DNA of 64,000 nt from Bacteroidota bacterium. GTDB lineage: Bacteria; Bacteroidota; Ignavibacteria; Ignavibacteriales; Ignavibacteriaceae. Position 1 is the stretch's first letter; each line of letters begins with the position of its first letter. A model generated the notes under the pieces. The model had not been told where the DNA came from, ran no database searches, and saw nothing but the letters and a program-made list of their open reading frames with translations. This document shows positions 17,683 to 25,522 of this stretch, piece by piece. Made by a program: the position numbers and the translations under genes. Where the stretch lies: NCBI GenBank assembly GCA_022573715.1, contig JACZTL010000017.1, forward strand, positions 1-64,000, given 5' to 3'.

Positions 17683-17994
17683 TATTTACTCCCAATATTT
17701 TACATTTAATATATTAGAAATGTGAAATTCATTTGTATGATACATTACAAATATTGAATATTACAATAATTTTGGGGCGAGAATAAAGATAAAATGCTAT
17801 AATTGTGATGTAAATCAAGTAAATACTGTGTAGTAGAAAGTTAATTTCCCAGATCAAAAACAGACGAATTGTAACTTGTGTTTATTGTTAGGGTTTACAG
17901 TAGGGGTCTGTTCAAACTGAGGAGGTGTAACAGCATAATTTTCAAATCTTGATATTTCTGTTAAATAATTTTATCTTATTTTAGGAGATATATT
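17683..17994. promoter_or_regulatory. Divergent intergenic region between the Omp85 fusion and cfa
   Basis: 312 bp serve both divergent genes. The cfa start is preceded by a strong ribosome binding site TTTAGGAGATATATT. A second purine-rich GAGGAGGTG (17919-17927) has no start codon at the right distance. No convincing promoter boxes or riboswitch were identified. Confidence 0.4.
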
Positions 17995-19116
17995 ATGAGC
18001 TTAAATAAATTTGAAAAAACTATACGGGAAATTTTTGCTCTCGCTGGTATAGAAATAAACGGAACCAATCCGTGGGACATTCAGGTTCATAACAAAGAAT
18101 TCTATAAACGTGCATTAGCAAAAGTTGAGCTTGGTATAGGTGAATCATATATGGATGGATGGTGGGACTGCGCACAAATAGATGAGATGATCAATAAAGT
18201 TATCCGTGCAAAACTTGATGAAAAAGTAAAGCGGAATTTTTCCATCACCTATCATATTCTTTTAGCAAAGATTATAAATCTTCAATCCTACAAAAAAGCT
18301 TTCAATATCGGTGAAAAACATTACGACCTGGGCAATGATCTTTTCCAAAATATGCTTGATAAAAGAATGAACTATAGCTGCGCATATTGGAAAAATGCTG
18401 ATTCGCTCGATGAGGCACAGGAAAATAAGCTCGATCTGATTTGCAGAAAACTTAACTTGAAACCCGGAATGCGAGTGTTGGATATCGGCTGCGGATGGGG
18501 AGCATTCGGTAAATATGCTGTTGAAAAATACGATGTAACCGTTGTTGGTATTACTGTTTCGAAAGAACAGTTTGCTCTTGGTAAAGAGTTATGTAAAGGT
18601 CTTCCTGTAGAATTCCGTCTTCAGGACTATAGAGACCTTAATGAAAAATTCGACCACATTGTCTCGGTAGGAATGATAGAACATGTTGGCTATAAAAACT
18701 ATAGAACATATTTTGAAGTGGCTAACAAATGCTTAAATGATAACGGATTATTCCTTTTGCACACCATCGGAAACAAAATATCAGAAAAAGGTGCTGATCC
18801 CTGGATGAACAAATATATTTTCCCTGATAGTATGCTTCCATCGATTGCACAATTAGGTAAAGCAATTGAAAACTTATTTATTATGGAAGATTTGCATAAC
18901 TTCGGCGCTGATTATGATAAAACTTTGATGTTATGGTTTAATAATTTTGATAACAATTATGATAAAATAGAAAACAAATACAGCAAACGTTTCTACAGAA
19001 TGTGGAAGTATTATTTGTTATTCCTTGCAGGAACCTTTAGAGCAAGAAGAAACCAGGTTTGGCAAATTGTACTTTCAAAAAACGGGCTTATCGGAGGGTA
19101 TAAATCAATACGATAA
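17995..19116 (+). CDS. cfa: Cyclopropane-fatty-acyl-phospholipid synthase
   Basis: Cfa transfers a methylene group from S-adenosylmethionine to cis double bonds of membrane phospholipid acyl chains. The 373 residues match the family. Visible are the N-terminal GESYMDGWWDC motif, the substrate-side HYDLGNDLFQNMLDKRMNYS stretch (residues about 104-123), the SAM-binding VLDIGCGWGAFG, and GMIEHVGYKNY around the active site. TTTAGGAGATATATT precedes the ATG. It is a single gene, divergent from the Omp85-like gene. Confidence 0.95.
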   Translation: MSLNKFEKTIREIFALAGIEINGTNPWDIQVHNKEFYKRALAKVELGIGESYMDGWWDCAQIDEMINKVIRAKLDEKVKRNFSITYHILLAKIINLQSYKKAFNIGEKHYDLGNDLFQNMLDKRMNYSCAYWKNADSLDEAQENKLDLICRKLNLKPGMRVLDIGCGWGAFGKYAVEKYDVTVVGITVSKEQFALGKELCKGLPVEFRLQDYRDLNEKFDHIVSVGMIEHVGYKNYRTYFEVANKCLNDNGLFLLHTIGNKISEKGADPWMNKYIFPDSMLPSIAQLGKAIENLFIMEDLHNFGADYDKTLMLWFNNFDNNYDKIENKYSKRFYRMWKYYLLFLAGTFRARRNQVWQIVLSKNGLIGGYKSIR

Positions 19117-19198
19117 AGGAGATTGTTGTAAGCAGAAATGGTTTAATAATTTTCTTTGTGGTATTTACGCAAAATAAAAGCGACTGTTTCAAAACTTT

Positions 19199-20011
19199 TC
19201 ACTGTTCAAAAACAGAGATACTGCTTCCTGCGTAATTTGAAACATACATCTTGTTTTCAGAAACAGATATATCAGTTGGCTTATTGAGATGTTTATTTAT
19301 GATGTAAATAAGTTTACTATTTAAATCATAAATAAGAATTCGATTCCCTTCAAAATCTGTTATGAAGATATTGTTATCAGTAACTTCGATTCCCGTTGCA
19401 ACATTTATTTTATCTTTATCACCAATAACCTTGAGTGCATTACCATTATAATCAAAAACCTGAACACGGTTGTTGTAAGCATCAGCCACATAAATTTTAT
19501 CATTTACAAGTGCTACATCGGTTGGATAGTAAAGCTCTCCTTTTTTATGCCCTTCCTTTCCTATTATTTTTATGTTGCCTTTTTTTATTAATATAATTCT
19601 ATGGTTATAAAAATCAGCTACTGCCATAACACTGTCATTTACAGAAATACCCGAAGGTGCGTTCGGTTTTTCATTCAGCTGTAGAGTTTCAATTTTACCC
19701 TCAGTAATAGTTATAATATTATCGGTTAAATACTCAGGAACAAATATTTTTGAATTGTATAGTGAGAGATGCATTGGTCGCTTAATATCCGGATACTTTT
19801 TTACAATACTTCCATCTAAATCAGTTTTAATAACACGATTATTTTTTGCATCTGATATCCAGAGATACTTCCCGTCCGCCTGCAAGCCGATTGGTGAAAT
19901 GTTATCAAGCTTAATTTGTTTTACGAACTTCCATTCAACCCCAATAGTCTTATTCTTACAACCTGTAAAAAATAGTAACCCTATAAACAACAAAAACGTG
20001 ATTCTTTTCAT
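19199..20011 (-). CDS. NHL-repeat beta-propeller lipoprotein
   Basis: 270 residues with a lipoprotein signal peptide (lipobox FTGC, cysteine 18), then NHL-type blades: GLQADGKYLWISDAKNNRVI, YYPTDVALVNDKIYVADAYN and GIEVTDNNIFITDFEGNRI. It should be an outer- or inner-membrane anchored propeller in the periplasm. Its ATG overlaps the stop of the upstream HMA gene by four bases (ATGA), so it is the last gene of the operon 21399-19199. Function in metal handling is inferred from position only. The family has no known metal role. Confidence 0.8.
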   Translation of the reverse strand: MKRITFLLFIGLLFFTGCKNKTIGVEWKFVKQIKLDNISPIGLQADGKYLWISDAKNNRVIKTDLDGSIVKKYPDIKRPMHLSLYNSKIFVPEYLTDNIITITEGKIETLQLNEKPNAPSGISVNDSVMAVADFYNHRIILIKKGNIKIIGKEGHKKGELYYPTDVALVNDKIYVADAYNNRVQVFDYNGNALKVIGDKDKINVATGIEVTDNNIFITDFEGNRILIYDLNSKLIYIINKHLNKPTDISVSENKMYVSNYAGSSISVFEQ

Positions 20012-20331
20012 TTAATTGTTTTTGTTGATGTTTTTTTGAAATCTGAAATTTCAATCTTTTTTGGTGTAAATCCGGCTTCTTCTACTTTTGATTTTATTTC
20101 ATCTTCAGAAATTTTCTGTGACCCAACAATATTCAAAGTAACAAGTCCCTTTTCAAAATCAATGTGTATATTTTCAACGCCTTCAATATCATTAAGTTTC
20201 TTCTCCAGCCCATAAGCACAGAAAGGACACGACAACCCGTCAACTCTAATTTTCACTTCTTTGTCCTGAGCAAAAGAGGAGCTTACACCTAACAAAATAA
20301 AAAGCAACAAAATATATTTTATACGTTTCAT
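20008..20331 (-). CDS. Secreted heavy-metal-associated (HMA) domain protein
   Basis: A signal peptide (residues 1-21, ending SFAQ) is followed by one ferredoxin-like HMA domain. Its metal-binding loop is DGLSCPFCAYGLEKKL, with the CxxC pair. This is the MerP/CopZ fold. A periplasmic metal-capturing role is the family expectation (Hg2+, Cu+, Zn2+ or Cd2+; not decidable here). A 36-residue Lys/Thr-rich tail follows the domain. It overlaps the downstream NHL gene by four bases and lies 18 bp after the MetA-like gene. Confidence 0.88.
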   Translation of the reverse strand: MKRIKYILLLFILLGVSSSFAQDKEVKIRVDGLSCPFCAYGLEKKLNDIEGVENIHIDFEKGLVTLNIVGSQKISEDEIKSKVEEAGFTPKKIEISDFKKTSTKTIK

Positions 20332-20349
20332 TTTTATAACCTATTTTTA

Positions 20350-21123
20350 TTAAAAAATTAAATATCTAATTCCCAGTGAATAAGTAAAATTCATTATACC
20401 GATATCATCAACAATTGGAAACTGCAAGCTGCTTTCTACTAAAAAAATACTGGATGTAATTAATTGAATTCCCGGTGACAAAAACAAGATACTTTTATTA
20501 ACATCAAATGTGTGTTGTCCGTTCAATTCCAAGTAAAGATTTAACTGGAACGGCGGATATTTCTGCGGCAACAGAGGATAACCGAAAGCAAAATTATAAA
20601 CTAAATTATCAGGTAAATTTTCAGATACAAATGAATAACCAATAGAAGTATTCAAACTATAGTCTAAAGTTACAAATCCGGTAACAAGCATAAATTGTGA
20701 AGAGTAAACATCGGCGCTTACGCTTGAAGCACCTGTTGGAAATGTTTGTGTAAATTTTAAAAGAGACCTGAATGTTTTAGCCTTAGAATCAATCTGAAGG
20801 AGCATCTGTTTTGCAAATAACGATAAATTTCCAAAACCGGATTGATTTTCTCCGTTTTTGGGAAACCGAGTGACAAAGGGCTGTATTGCACCTATTTGCA
20901 AATTAGTAGTTAAGTTATATGGTATTGCTAAAGGCTGAATATAGGTTTCGCCAAGGTCTGTTGAAACAATTTTACCGAATGTTCTAAAACCGCCGCCTTC
21001 AAGACCAAGCAGTATTGGAGAATCCGTATTTATGGGAGGTCCTTGAGCAAGTAACTCATTAGTTAAAGAGAATGCACAAACAGCTAAAACTACAAACCAT
21101 ATATTTAATTTTGATTTTTTCAT
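20350..21123 (-). CDS. MetA-like outer-membrane beta-barrel protein
   Basis: 257 residues: signal peptide (ending LLAQ at about residue 27), then a conserved GPPINTDSP..LGLEGGGF start and a barrel-like alternation of strands ending in YLIF. This matches the family named after the MetA pathway of phenol degradation (PF13557-like), whose members often occur in metal-resistance operons. It lies three bases after the thioredoxin-like gene and before the HMA gene. Transport of a solute or metal across the outer membrane is inference. Confidence 0.65.
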   Translation of the reverse strand: MKKSKLNIWFVVLAVCAFSLTNELLAQGPPINTDSPILLGLEGGGFRTFGKIVSTDLGETYIQPLAIPYNLTTNLQIGAIQPFVTRFPKNGENQSGFGNLSLFAKQMLLQIDSKAKTFRSLLKFTQTFPTGASSVSADVYSSQFMLVTGFVTLDYSLNTSIGYSFVSENLPDNLVYNFAFGYPLLPQKYPPFQLNLYLELNGQHTFDVNKSILFLSPGIQLITSSIFLVESSLQFPIVDDIGIMNFTYSLGIRYLIF

Positions 21124-21126
21124 TTT

Positions 21127-21399
21127 TTAATTTAATGAATTTAATAAAACTGTTTTATCAAAACCTCCTGAATTACAGCAGCTCAATAACTTGCCGTTTA
21201 CTACAACAGACGGAACAGAATTGATTCCGTAAGATTCAGCGGTTTTGTAATATTCAGATGAATGTTTTTCATCACTTAAATTGTACACAATTAATGTATC
21301 CGTTTCTTCTATGATTTTACGAACTTGATTTTCAACTCCGTTACAAATCTTGCATCCTGCAGAAAATATTTTAATTTTATTATTTCTTTCAACCGACAT
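21127..21399 (-). CDS. Small thioredoxin/glutaredoxin-fold protein
   Basis: 90 residues, cytosolic. The redox pair CKIC is at residues 16-19 (FSAGCKICNGVEN), the cis-proline loop is NSVPSVVVNG, and an extra CC pair follows (LLSCCNSGG). Short thioredoxins of this kind accompany mercury and arsenic gene sets. It is the first gene of the operon running to 19199. A TTGACA-N19-TATATT promoter lies upstream. Confidence 0.8.
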   Translation of the reverse strand: MSVERNNKIKIFSAGCKICNGVENQVRKIIEETDTLIVYNLSDEKHSSEYYKTAESYGINSVPSVVVNGKLLSCCNSGGFDKTVLLNSLN

Positions 21400-21479
21400 T
21401 TTTATTACTCCTTAAATTAATTTTAACATTGAACCAGCTTTAAATTACTGAAAACTAAAAATTTTCAATCTCAAACCTC

Positions 21480-21510
21480 AATATACTCTGACAGTATGGG
21501 TGTCTGTCAA
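21480..21510 (-). promoter_or_regulatory. Promoter/operator before the thioredoxin-MetA-HMA-NHL operon
   Basis: On the reverse strand TTGACA (21510-21505) is followed after 19 bp by TATATT (21485-21480). The spacer contains a dyad, TTGACAG-N9-CTGTCAG. Over-long 19-bp spacers with internal dyads are characteristic of promoters controlled by MerR-type twisting. The same TTGACA-R-ACACCC start occurs before the CsoR-like gene. Confidence 0.55.
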
Positions 21511-21525
21511 GGAAAAAATAAAATA

Positions 21526-21891
21526 TTATTTTCCTTCATTCAGCTTATCAAGTTTACGTTTAATCACCTCCATTTCGGTGATAATAGCAGCTACTTTTTT
21601 TATTTCCATATTAGGAAATTCTTTTTTTGCAAATTCAATTTTTTCTGCATCCTCGCAGTCGCCCGGGCAAGCATCTATTACTTTAACTATTTTGAGTGCT
21701 AAATTTTTTCTTAAAATATCTTCCAATAAAACATAAAATGCCTTATTTAACGTACCTTCAATAGCTTTAAATTGAACATATACATCATTAAGATTTTTTT
21801 CTCCTTCAATCATTTTCTCTACACCTTCAATTTGACCTTTCAGATAATGAAGATGTTTTTTTAATTCTTTAATTTCATCATATGGTTCCAT
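21526..21891 (-). CDS. Divergent CsoR/FrmR-family regulator lacking the usual metal ligands
   Basis: 121 residues, all helical. LKKHLHYLKGQIEGVEKMIE and the following helix (YVQFKAIEGTLNKAFYVLLEDILRKNL) align with the CsoR/RcnR/FrmR core. The C-H-C ligand set (CsoR C36, H61, C65) falls here on leucine, isoleucine and asparagine. Instead a CPGDC motif (C75, C79) sits after the third helix, and a roughly 40-residue extra tail follows. It may sense through that cysteine pair or another signal. It sits immediately upstream of the thioredoxin operon, with its own matching promoter, so autoregulation and control of that operon are plausible inferences. An alternative is a CsoR-like fold that no longer binds DNA. 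Confidence 0.7.
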   Translation of the reverse strand: MEPYDEIKELKKHLHYLKGQIEGVEKMIEGEKNLNDVYVQFKAIEGTLNKAFYVLLEDILRKNLALKIVKVIDACPGDCEDAEKIEFAKKEFPNMEIKKVAAIITEMEVIKRKLDKLNEGK

Positions 21892-21926
21892 TTGATAACC
21901 TGTTTATTTAATTAAATTTTATCACC

Positions 21927-21957
21927 AATATAGATAAGGTACAAGGGTGTTTGTCAA
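21927..21957 (-). promoter_or_regulatory. Promoter/operator before the CsoR-like gene
   Basis: On the reverse strand TTGACA (21957-21952) and TATATT (21932-21927) are separated by 19 bp. The first bases of the spacer (AACACCC) match those of the promoter at 21480-21510 (GACACCC). A partial dyad ACAA-N6-TTGT is present. The shared 14-base block (GGGTGTYTGTCAAG on the + strand) is at 21945-21958 and 21498-21511. Confidence 0.55.
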
Positions 21958-22001
21958 GTGAAAAATCAGAGAAAGTAAATTGGATGACTTTTTAACTGTA
22001 G

Positions 22002-22997
22002 TTATCGGGCAACTAAATGAATTACAGAAACAGTATTATCACCATAATTAGAAACGAACAATTTCGAGTCATTCAAAGCTGAAATTACTCCAATCGGCTT
22101 GTTGCCTACCGAATATTCTTCATCGAGTTTTTGATACGTTGCTGCATCATAAACAAATACTTTTTTTGCACCAAAGTTCACAACATATAATACGTTCTCT
22201 GATTTGGATAAAACCGCTTCTTCAGGAGATTTCAGATCTGTGATCTCGTGAATGATCTTATCATTCTTTGTATTAATTATGTGAACTTTGTTCAGTTTAA
22301 AGTTGCTTATAAAGAGTAATGAACGATCGTGGTTGTAATGTACCAACTCCGGTTTGCCACCTACTTCTAATAAACTTGATTTTTTAGTTTTTAGGTTGAT
22401 GACCGAAATTGTTCCGTCTTTTGTATTGGTTGTATAAATTTTACTATCATCCTTTGAAATACCTATTCCGTCAGGACCATTGCCGGTTTCATAACTATCT
22501 AAAATTTTAAGAGAAGCTGCATTAAGTTTTAATGCTTTATTTTTGCCGGTTTCAATCACATAAATATATTTCCCATTTTTTGTTGAAGTTATTCCACCCA
22601 AATTGTTTTTAAATATTTTCTCTTTTACAATTTTATGTTTTGAAAAATCTATTACAACTATTTGTTTATCGTAGCCGCTTACTACAACCAAATCTGAGTT
22701 ACCCAATCTTGAAAACCCCCAAGGATATTTGATTCCCTCAATCTTTTCAACTACATTTTCTGTTTTAGTATTAATTACAGAAATGAAATTATCTTCTACA
22801 TTAGCCACATAAAGAAATTTTTCATCGGGGGTTAAAAAAAGAGCATCGGGACCTTTGCCTACCTTAATAGTTTTTCCATCATTTTGAGCTACTTTTTTAG
22901 GGGGCTGTTTGGATTTAATATCCTTTTGCGGTTGTTCTTTATTGCAGCCCAAAAATATAAGCAGGGCAAAAAATCCGAAGAATAGTATTTTTTTCAT
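22002..22997 (-). CDS. YVTN-type beta-propeller lipoprotein
   Basis: 331 residues. The lipoprotein signal peptide has lipobox FLGC (cysteine 18). A Lys/Gln/Pro-rich linker follows, then about seven blades of YVTN type (LYVANVEDNFISVINTKT, IYTTNTKDGTISVINLKT, LFVSNYGDNTVSVIHL). It lies between the two metal modules and is the second lipoprotein propeller of the island. Such proteins occur beside metal and redox gene sets in several phyla, but a function is not established. The start ATG 22997 gives a standard signal peptide. Confidence 0.82.
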   Translation of the reverse strand: MKKILFFGFFALLIFLGCNKEQPQKDIKSKQPPKKVAQNDGKTIKVGKGPDALFLTPDEKFLYVANVEDNFISVINTKTENVVEKIEGIKYPWGFSRLGNSDLVVVSGYDKQIVVIDFSKHKIVKEKIFKNNLGGITSTKNGKYIYVIETGKNKALKLNAASLKILDSYETGNGPDGIGISKDDSKIYTTNTKDGTISVINLKTKKSSLLEVGGKPELVHYNHDRSLLFISNFKLNKVHIINTKNDKIIHEITDLKSPEEAVLSKSENVLYVVNFGAKKVFVYDAATYQKLDEEYSVGNKPIGVISALNDSKLFVSNYGDNTVSVIHLVAR

Positions 22998-23003
22998 TTT
23001 GTC

Positions 23004-23051
23004 TTATGCTTCCTCTTTAAATAATTTGAGTACTGAGCAACAGGAGCCCAT
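23004..23051 (-). other. 15-codon ORF at the edge of the higher-GC patch
   Basis: On the reverse strand ATG 23051 opens a frame reading MGSCCSVLKLFKEEA to TAA at 23004-23006. An N-terminal MGSCCS resembles the start of several metal-transport proteins. It may be the stump of a truncated gene left at the junction of the transferred block. Weakly supported. Confidence 0.2.
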
Positions 23052-23063
23052 TTGTTTTTCTCA

Positions 23064-23319
23064 TTATACTTGCGTTTGGTTTTGGGCACATTCGATGATT
23101 TGTTCAAGTCGGGACGGACTAAAACCAACGAGTACATCATTGCCACACAAGATCACTGGGACGTTTCTCCTTCCCGTGAGTTGAACCATCTCATTCAATG
23201 CATCACATTTGTCTTCCATCACATTGAATTCCTTGTAAGGTACCACACGTTCGGCCCAGAAAATGTTTTGCCTGAGAGCAGTAAGAACATGTAGGCGTTG
23301 TGTAAATCTTGATATCCAT
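23064..23319 (-). pseudogene. Glutaredoxin-like gene broken by a single-base frameshift
   Basis: From ATG 23319, preceded by GGAGATTAGCC, the frame reads MDIKIYTTPTCSYCSQAKHF, a classical glutaredoxin/NrdH start with CSYC. It loses the frame near 23247. Removing one base there joins it to VPYKEFNVMEDKCDALNEMV, the cis-proline loop RRNVPVILCGNDVLVGFSPS and the end at 23064. The complete protein would have about 84 residues. It could be a recent mutation or an assembly error. Base composition is visibly richer in G+C than the genes on either side. Confidence 0.8.
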
Positions 23320-23439
23320 GGCTAATCTCCTTTTTTAGAATATAAGAATAAAATTAAATCTTTACCCTTTTTGTGCAATTGACCTTCTTCAAGTCTATTC
23401 CTTTTGCTTACGTAAATTGCTTGAATCTCCGCCAGGGTT

Positions 23440-23823
23440 TCACTCCGGTCTAATGCAACATCCCTCATTGTCAAGAACGGCACCTTCGTTGACTATTGTT
23501 CCTTCTAAACGGTTGATGTAAAAATCAGGATCTTTCTCGAAAACTTCTGCGCAATACGGACATCGGCAAAAGTCCACTTCCTGCCCGGCAATTTCCAATT
23601 TGGCTGCCATATCCGGTGGTTTTTCAGCCAGACAGCTTGGGCAGACAATCAAATTGTTCGTTTCTTCAATGTATTTTGGTGGGTCAGTGATGAACAAATC
23701 ACTACACCCCTGGCAACAAAAACGGTGTTCTTCACCATTATAACTGTATGTGGCAGCCTGCTCGTTGCTAATCCCTAATCTAACAAGGGAACAGCCACAA
23801 GTACGGCAAATAAGTGTTTTCAT
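23440..23823 (-). CDS. Cysteine-rich protein with two TRASH/YHS-like metal-binding units
   Basis: 127 residues with 13-14 cysteines: CRTCGC at 6-11, FCCQGC, CPSC, CRCPYC and a terminal GCC. The blocks EHRFCCQGCSDLFITDPPKY and EVDFCRCPYCAEVFEKDPDF are internal duplicates of a treble-clef TRASH-type unit (C..C..LF..DP..Y), which binds heavy metals. It lies between the broken glutaredoxin gene and the CopZ-like gene on the higher-GC patch. Cytosolic metal binding or delivery is the family-based guess. No exact subfamily was recognised. Confidence 0.65.
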   Translation of the reverse strand: MKTLICRTCGCSLVRLGISNEQAATYSYNGEEHRFCCQGCSDLFITDPPKYIEETNNLIVCPSCLAEKPPDMAAKLEIAGQEVDFCRCPYCAEVFEKDPDFYINRLEGTIVNEGAVLDNEGCCIRPE

Positions 23824-23852
23824 TTTATAACCTCTTTATGATTTATTTGCGT

Positions 23853-24385
23853 TTAAAGTTTTAGTTGTTGTTTTACTTCTTTTATAACTCGATTGACATC
23901 ACCTAAAGAACATCGACCTTTAGGGTTTGTAATGTCACAGATACACTTTTGATCTTTTACTAGTTGGGCAATTTCTTGTGAGGCGGTAGATTGACCGGTT
24001 GAACGAATCTGCTCTTTAATCCTTCCCCGTGTCCAGTCAAAACAATAACAGACGTTTACATCATCACCATTATCTTTGTGAAAAACTTTTACTGTCAGGT
24101 CGTCTTTTGTGAAATACGGTAGAGCTTGTCCAGAAAAATAGACGACGTCACAGGACAGTTCATCACAATAGTAGTACTGGACATTTTGCATCTTGTTTAT
24201 AGCGTCTGGTTTCAGAAGATGTTCTAGCGTTCTCCTGTTAATTTTCCGTGAATTGGTTTTAGATACCGGACAAGTTGCTAGTGCTGGCGCCGCGTTGGGC
24301 TCTGCTCTATTAGACAACACTCACCGCCCTCTTTATGCTGGTTAGCAGCTATTTCTTTAATTGGTACTGTACAACATGCATTCAT
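23853..24385 (-). pseudogene. CopZ-type iron-sulfur metallochaperone gene with a frameshift near its 5' end
   Basis: ATG 24385 starts MNACCTVPIKEIAANQHKEG and continues to ECC, then runs out of frame near 24311-24322. In the next frame the protein continues to the stop at 23853, through ATCPVSKTNSRKINRRTLEH, YYYCDELSCDVVYF, VNVCYCFDWTRGRI and KCICDITNPKGRC. This is the N-terminal zinc plus [2Fe-2S] module first known from Archaeoglobus CopZ, commonly found beside mer genes. One missing base would restore the frame. The first zinc pair reads C-P-V-S and the last C-S, where CxxC and CC are usual, so ligands may also be eroded. A restart at GTG 24320 would give 155 residues and cannot be excluded. 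Confidence 0.75.
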
Positions 24386-24542
24386 GGTTTTCTTCTACTT
24401 TTTCTATAGCAATTTTCACTATTACATTAAAAAACTTATCGTTTAAGTTTGAATTTTACAATTCGGTCGTTTCCAAAGTCTACTAACTAATCAAAACCAT
24501 CCTAAGTAATCGCAATATATGCAGACTTTTCAATTATATTTA

Positions 24543-24854
24543 TTAAACTTCAATATTGCTAAGGATTTTTTCTCTAATCTCTTCTACAGAGGGTAAGCCA
24601 TTTTCATAAACTCTGCAATTTATAGAAGCAGATTCCGGTTCTTCTCTTCCTTCAATATCTTCTCCGCTAATAAGTACTGTAGGTGATCCTCTGAATTTTA
24701 ATTTTTCAGCGAGTTCATTATTCTCGACAAGAACTTCGTTAAGCTCAATTTTTTCTTCGCTACCCTTTATTGCCTCTTTAACCCTGTGGATCATTTCAGA
24801 AGAGTTGGGACATCCATTAAAATATTGTATATCTATTTTTATTTTCTTATTCAC
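24543..24854 (-). CDS. Thioredoxin-fold protein with GCPN motif (mer-associated type)
   Basis: 103 residues. The N-terminal strand and loop IDIQYFNGCPNSSEMIHRVK carry a single cysteine in GCPN. The cis-proline segment is KFRGSPTVLISGEDIEG, and INCRVYENGLP supplies another cysteine near the C-terminus. Proteins of this form are common beside mercury and organomercurial genes and are often loosely labelled thioredoxin or alkylmercury lyase-like. Lyase activity is not supported here. It follows the MerTP-like gene by 29 bp and is probably the last gene of the ArsR-led operon. Confidence 0.75.
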   Translation of the reverse strand: MNKKIKIDIQYFNGCPNSSEMIHRVKEAIKGSEEKIELNEVLVENNELAEKLKFRGSPTVLISGEDIEGREEPESASINCRVYENGLPSVEEIREKILSNIEV

Positions 24855-24883
24855 TTTACTCCTGTCCGGTTTTAACGGATTAT

Positions 24884-25522
24884 TTATTTCTTTGATATTT
24901 CATAACTCTTTACTTTATAACCGGTTCTTTCTTCAATAGCTTTTTTCAATTGCTCGGGGCTTACTTTCGTCTTATCGTATTTAACTTTTGCAACCCCTGT
25001 CTTATAAGAAGAGGTCGCCGAAAGAACACCATCAGTAGTTTTTAGCGAATAATCTACTGTGTGCTCGCAGCTTGTGCAGGTCATTCCCTCTATATTTATT
25101 TTAGCCTCTACTATATTAGCAGAGTTTGTTTTTGCAACTGCAGTATTTACAGTCGGAAAAAACGCACCCGAATAATAAGGGAAAGAAAATAAAGCAACCG
25201 ATACAATTAGAATTATCCACAGAAACTTTTTTGAATTTATAAAATTGGATTTTTCTTCTCTGCCTGCCGGTCGGGCAGGTTCACAATTGCATTCAATTTC
25301 TTTTTTGGGTTTGTATGCTTGAAAAAAAGCCGTACCGAGGGCAATTGCTGATAGCCCTATTAAATAAGGACGTAACGGCTCTAACCAGGAAAAAGTGGAG
25401 GCAATTCCTCCAATACCTCCGAGTATTGCAAGCACAGGAGCTATACAACAAAGCGACGCCGTAACGGCAGCAAATATTCCAACCCCCAACCATTTGTTTT
25501 CTTTTGATTTATTTTGTTCCAT
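24884..25522 (-). CDS. merTP: MerTP-like mercuric ion transporter (MerT membrane part fused to an HMA domain)
   Basis: 212 residues. The first membrane segment carries the adjacent cysteines C25-C26 (ASLCCIAPVLAILGG) that define MerT. Two more hydrophobic segments follow at about 50-68 and 99-120. A cytosolic CNC (78-80) lies on the loop. Residues 135-212 are an HMA domain with GMTCTSC (146-152), as in MerP. The family moves Hg2+ inward to MerA. No merA is in the window. Residues 82-88 (PARPAGR) come from a GC palindrome inserted in the loop. The gene overlaps the preceding MerP-like gene by 14 bp. Confidence 0.85.
   Translation of the reverse strand: MEQNKSKENKWLGVGIFAAVTASLCCIAPVLAILGGIGGIASTFSWLEPLRPYLIGLSAIALGTAFFQAYKPKKEIECNCEPARPAGREEKSNFINSKKFLWIILIVSVALFSFPYYSGAFFPTVNTAVAKTNSANIVEAKINIEGMTCTSCEHTVDYSLKTTDGVLSATSSYKTGVAKVKYDKTKVSPEQLKKAIEERTGYKVKSYEISKK
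25263..25279. repeat. GC-rich palindrome CCTGCC-N5-GGCAGG inside the MerTP-like gene
   Basis: CCTGCCGGTCGGGCAGG interrupts the cytosolic loop codons and is translated as part of PARPAGR. It is the second case in the window of a short GC hairpin carried in frame inside a functional-looking gene. The other is at 6378-6397. Confidence 0.6.

Noticed and set aside
17919-17927. GAGGAGGTG as the ribosome binding site of an extra gene before cfa
   Set aside because: No start codon with an open frame follows at a workable distance; cfa has its own good site at 17981-17994.
24543-24854. Alkylmercury lyase (MerB)
   Set aside because: The protein is only 103 residues with a thioredoxin-like GCPN motif and lacks the MerB catalytic Cys-Cys-Asp arrangement; the lyase label sometimes given to such proteins is not supported.
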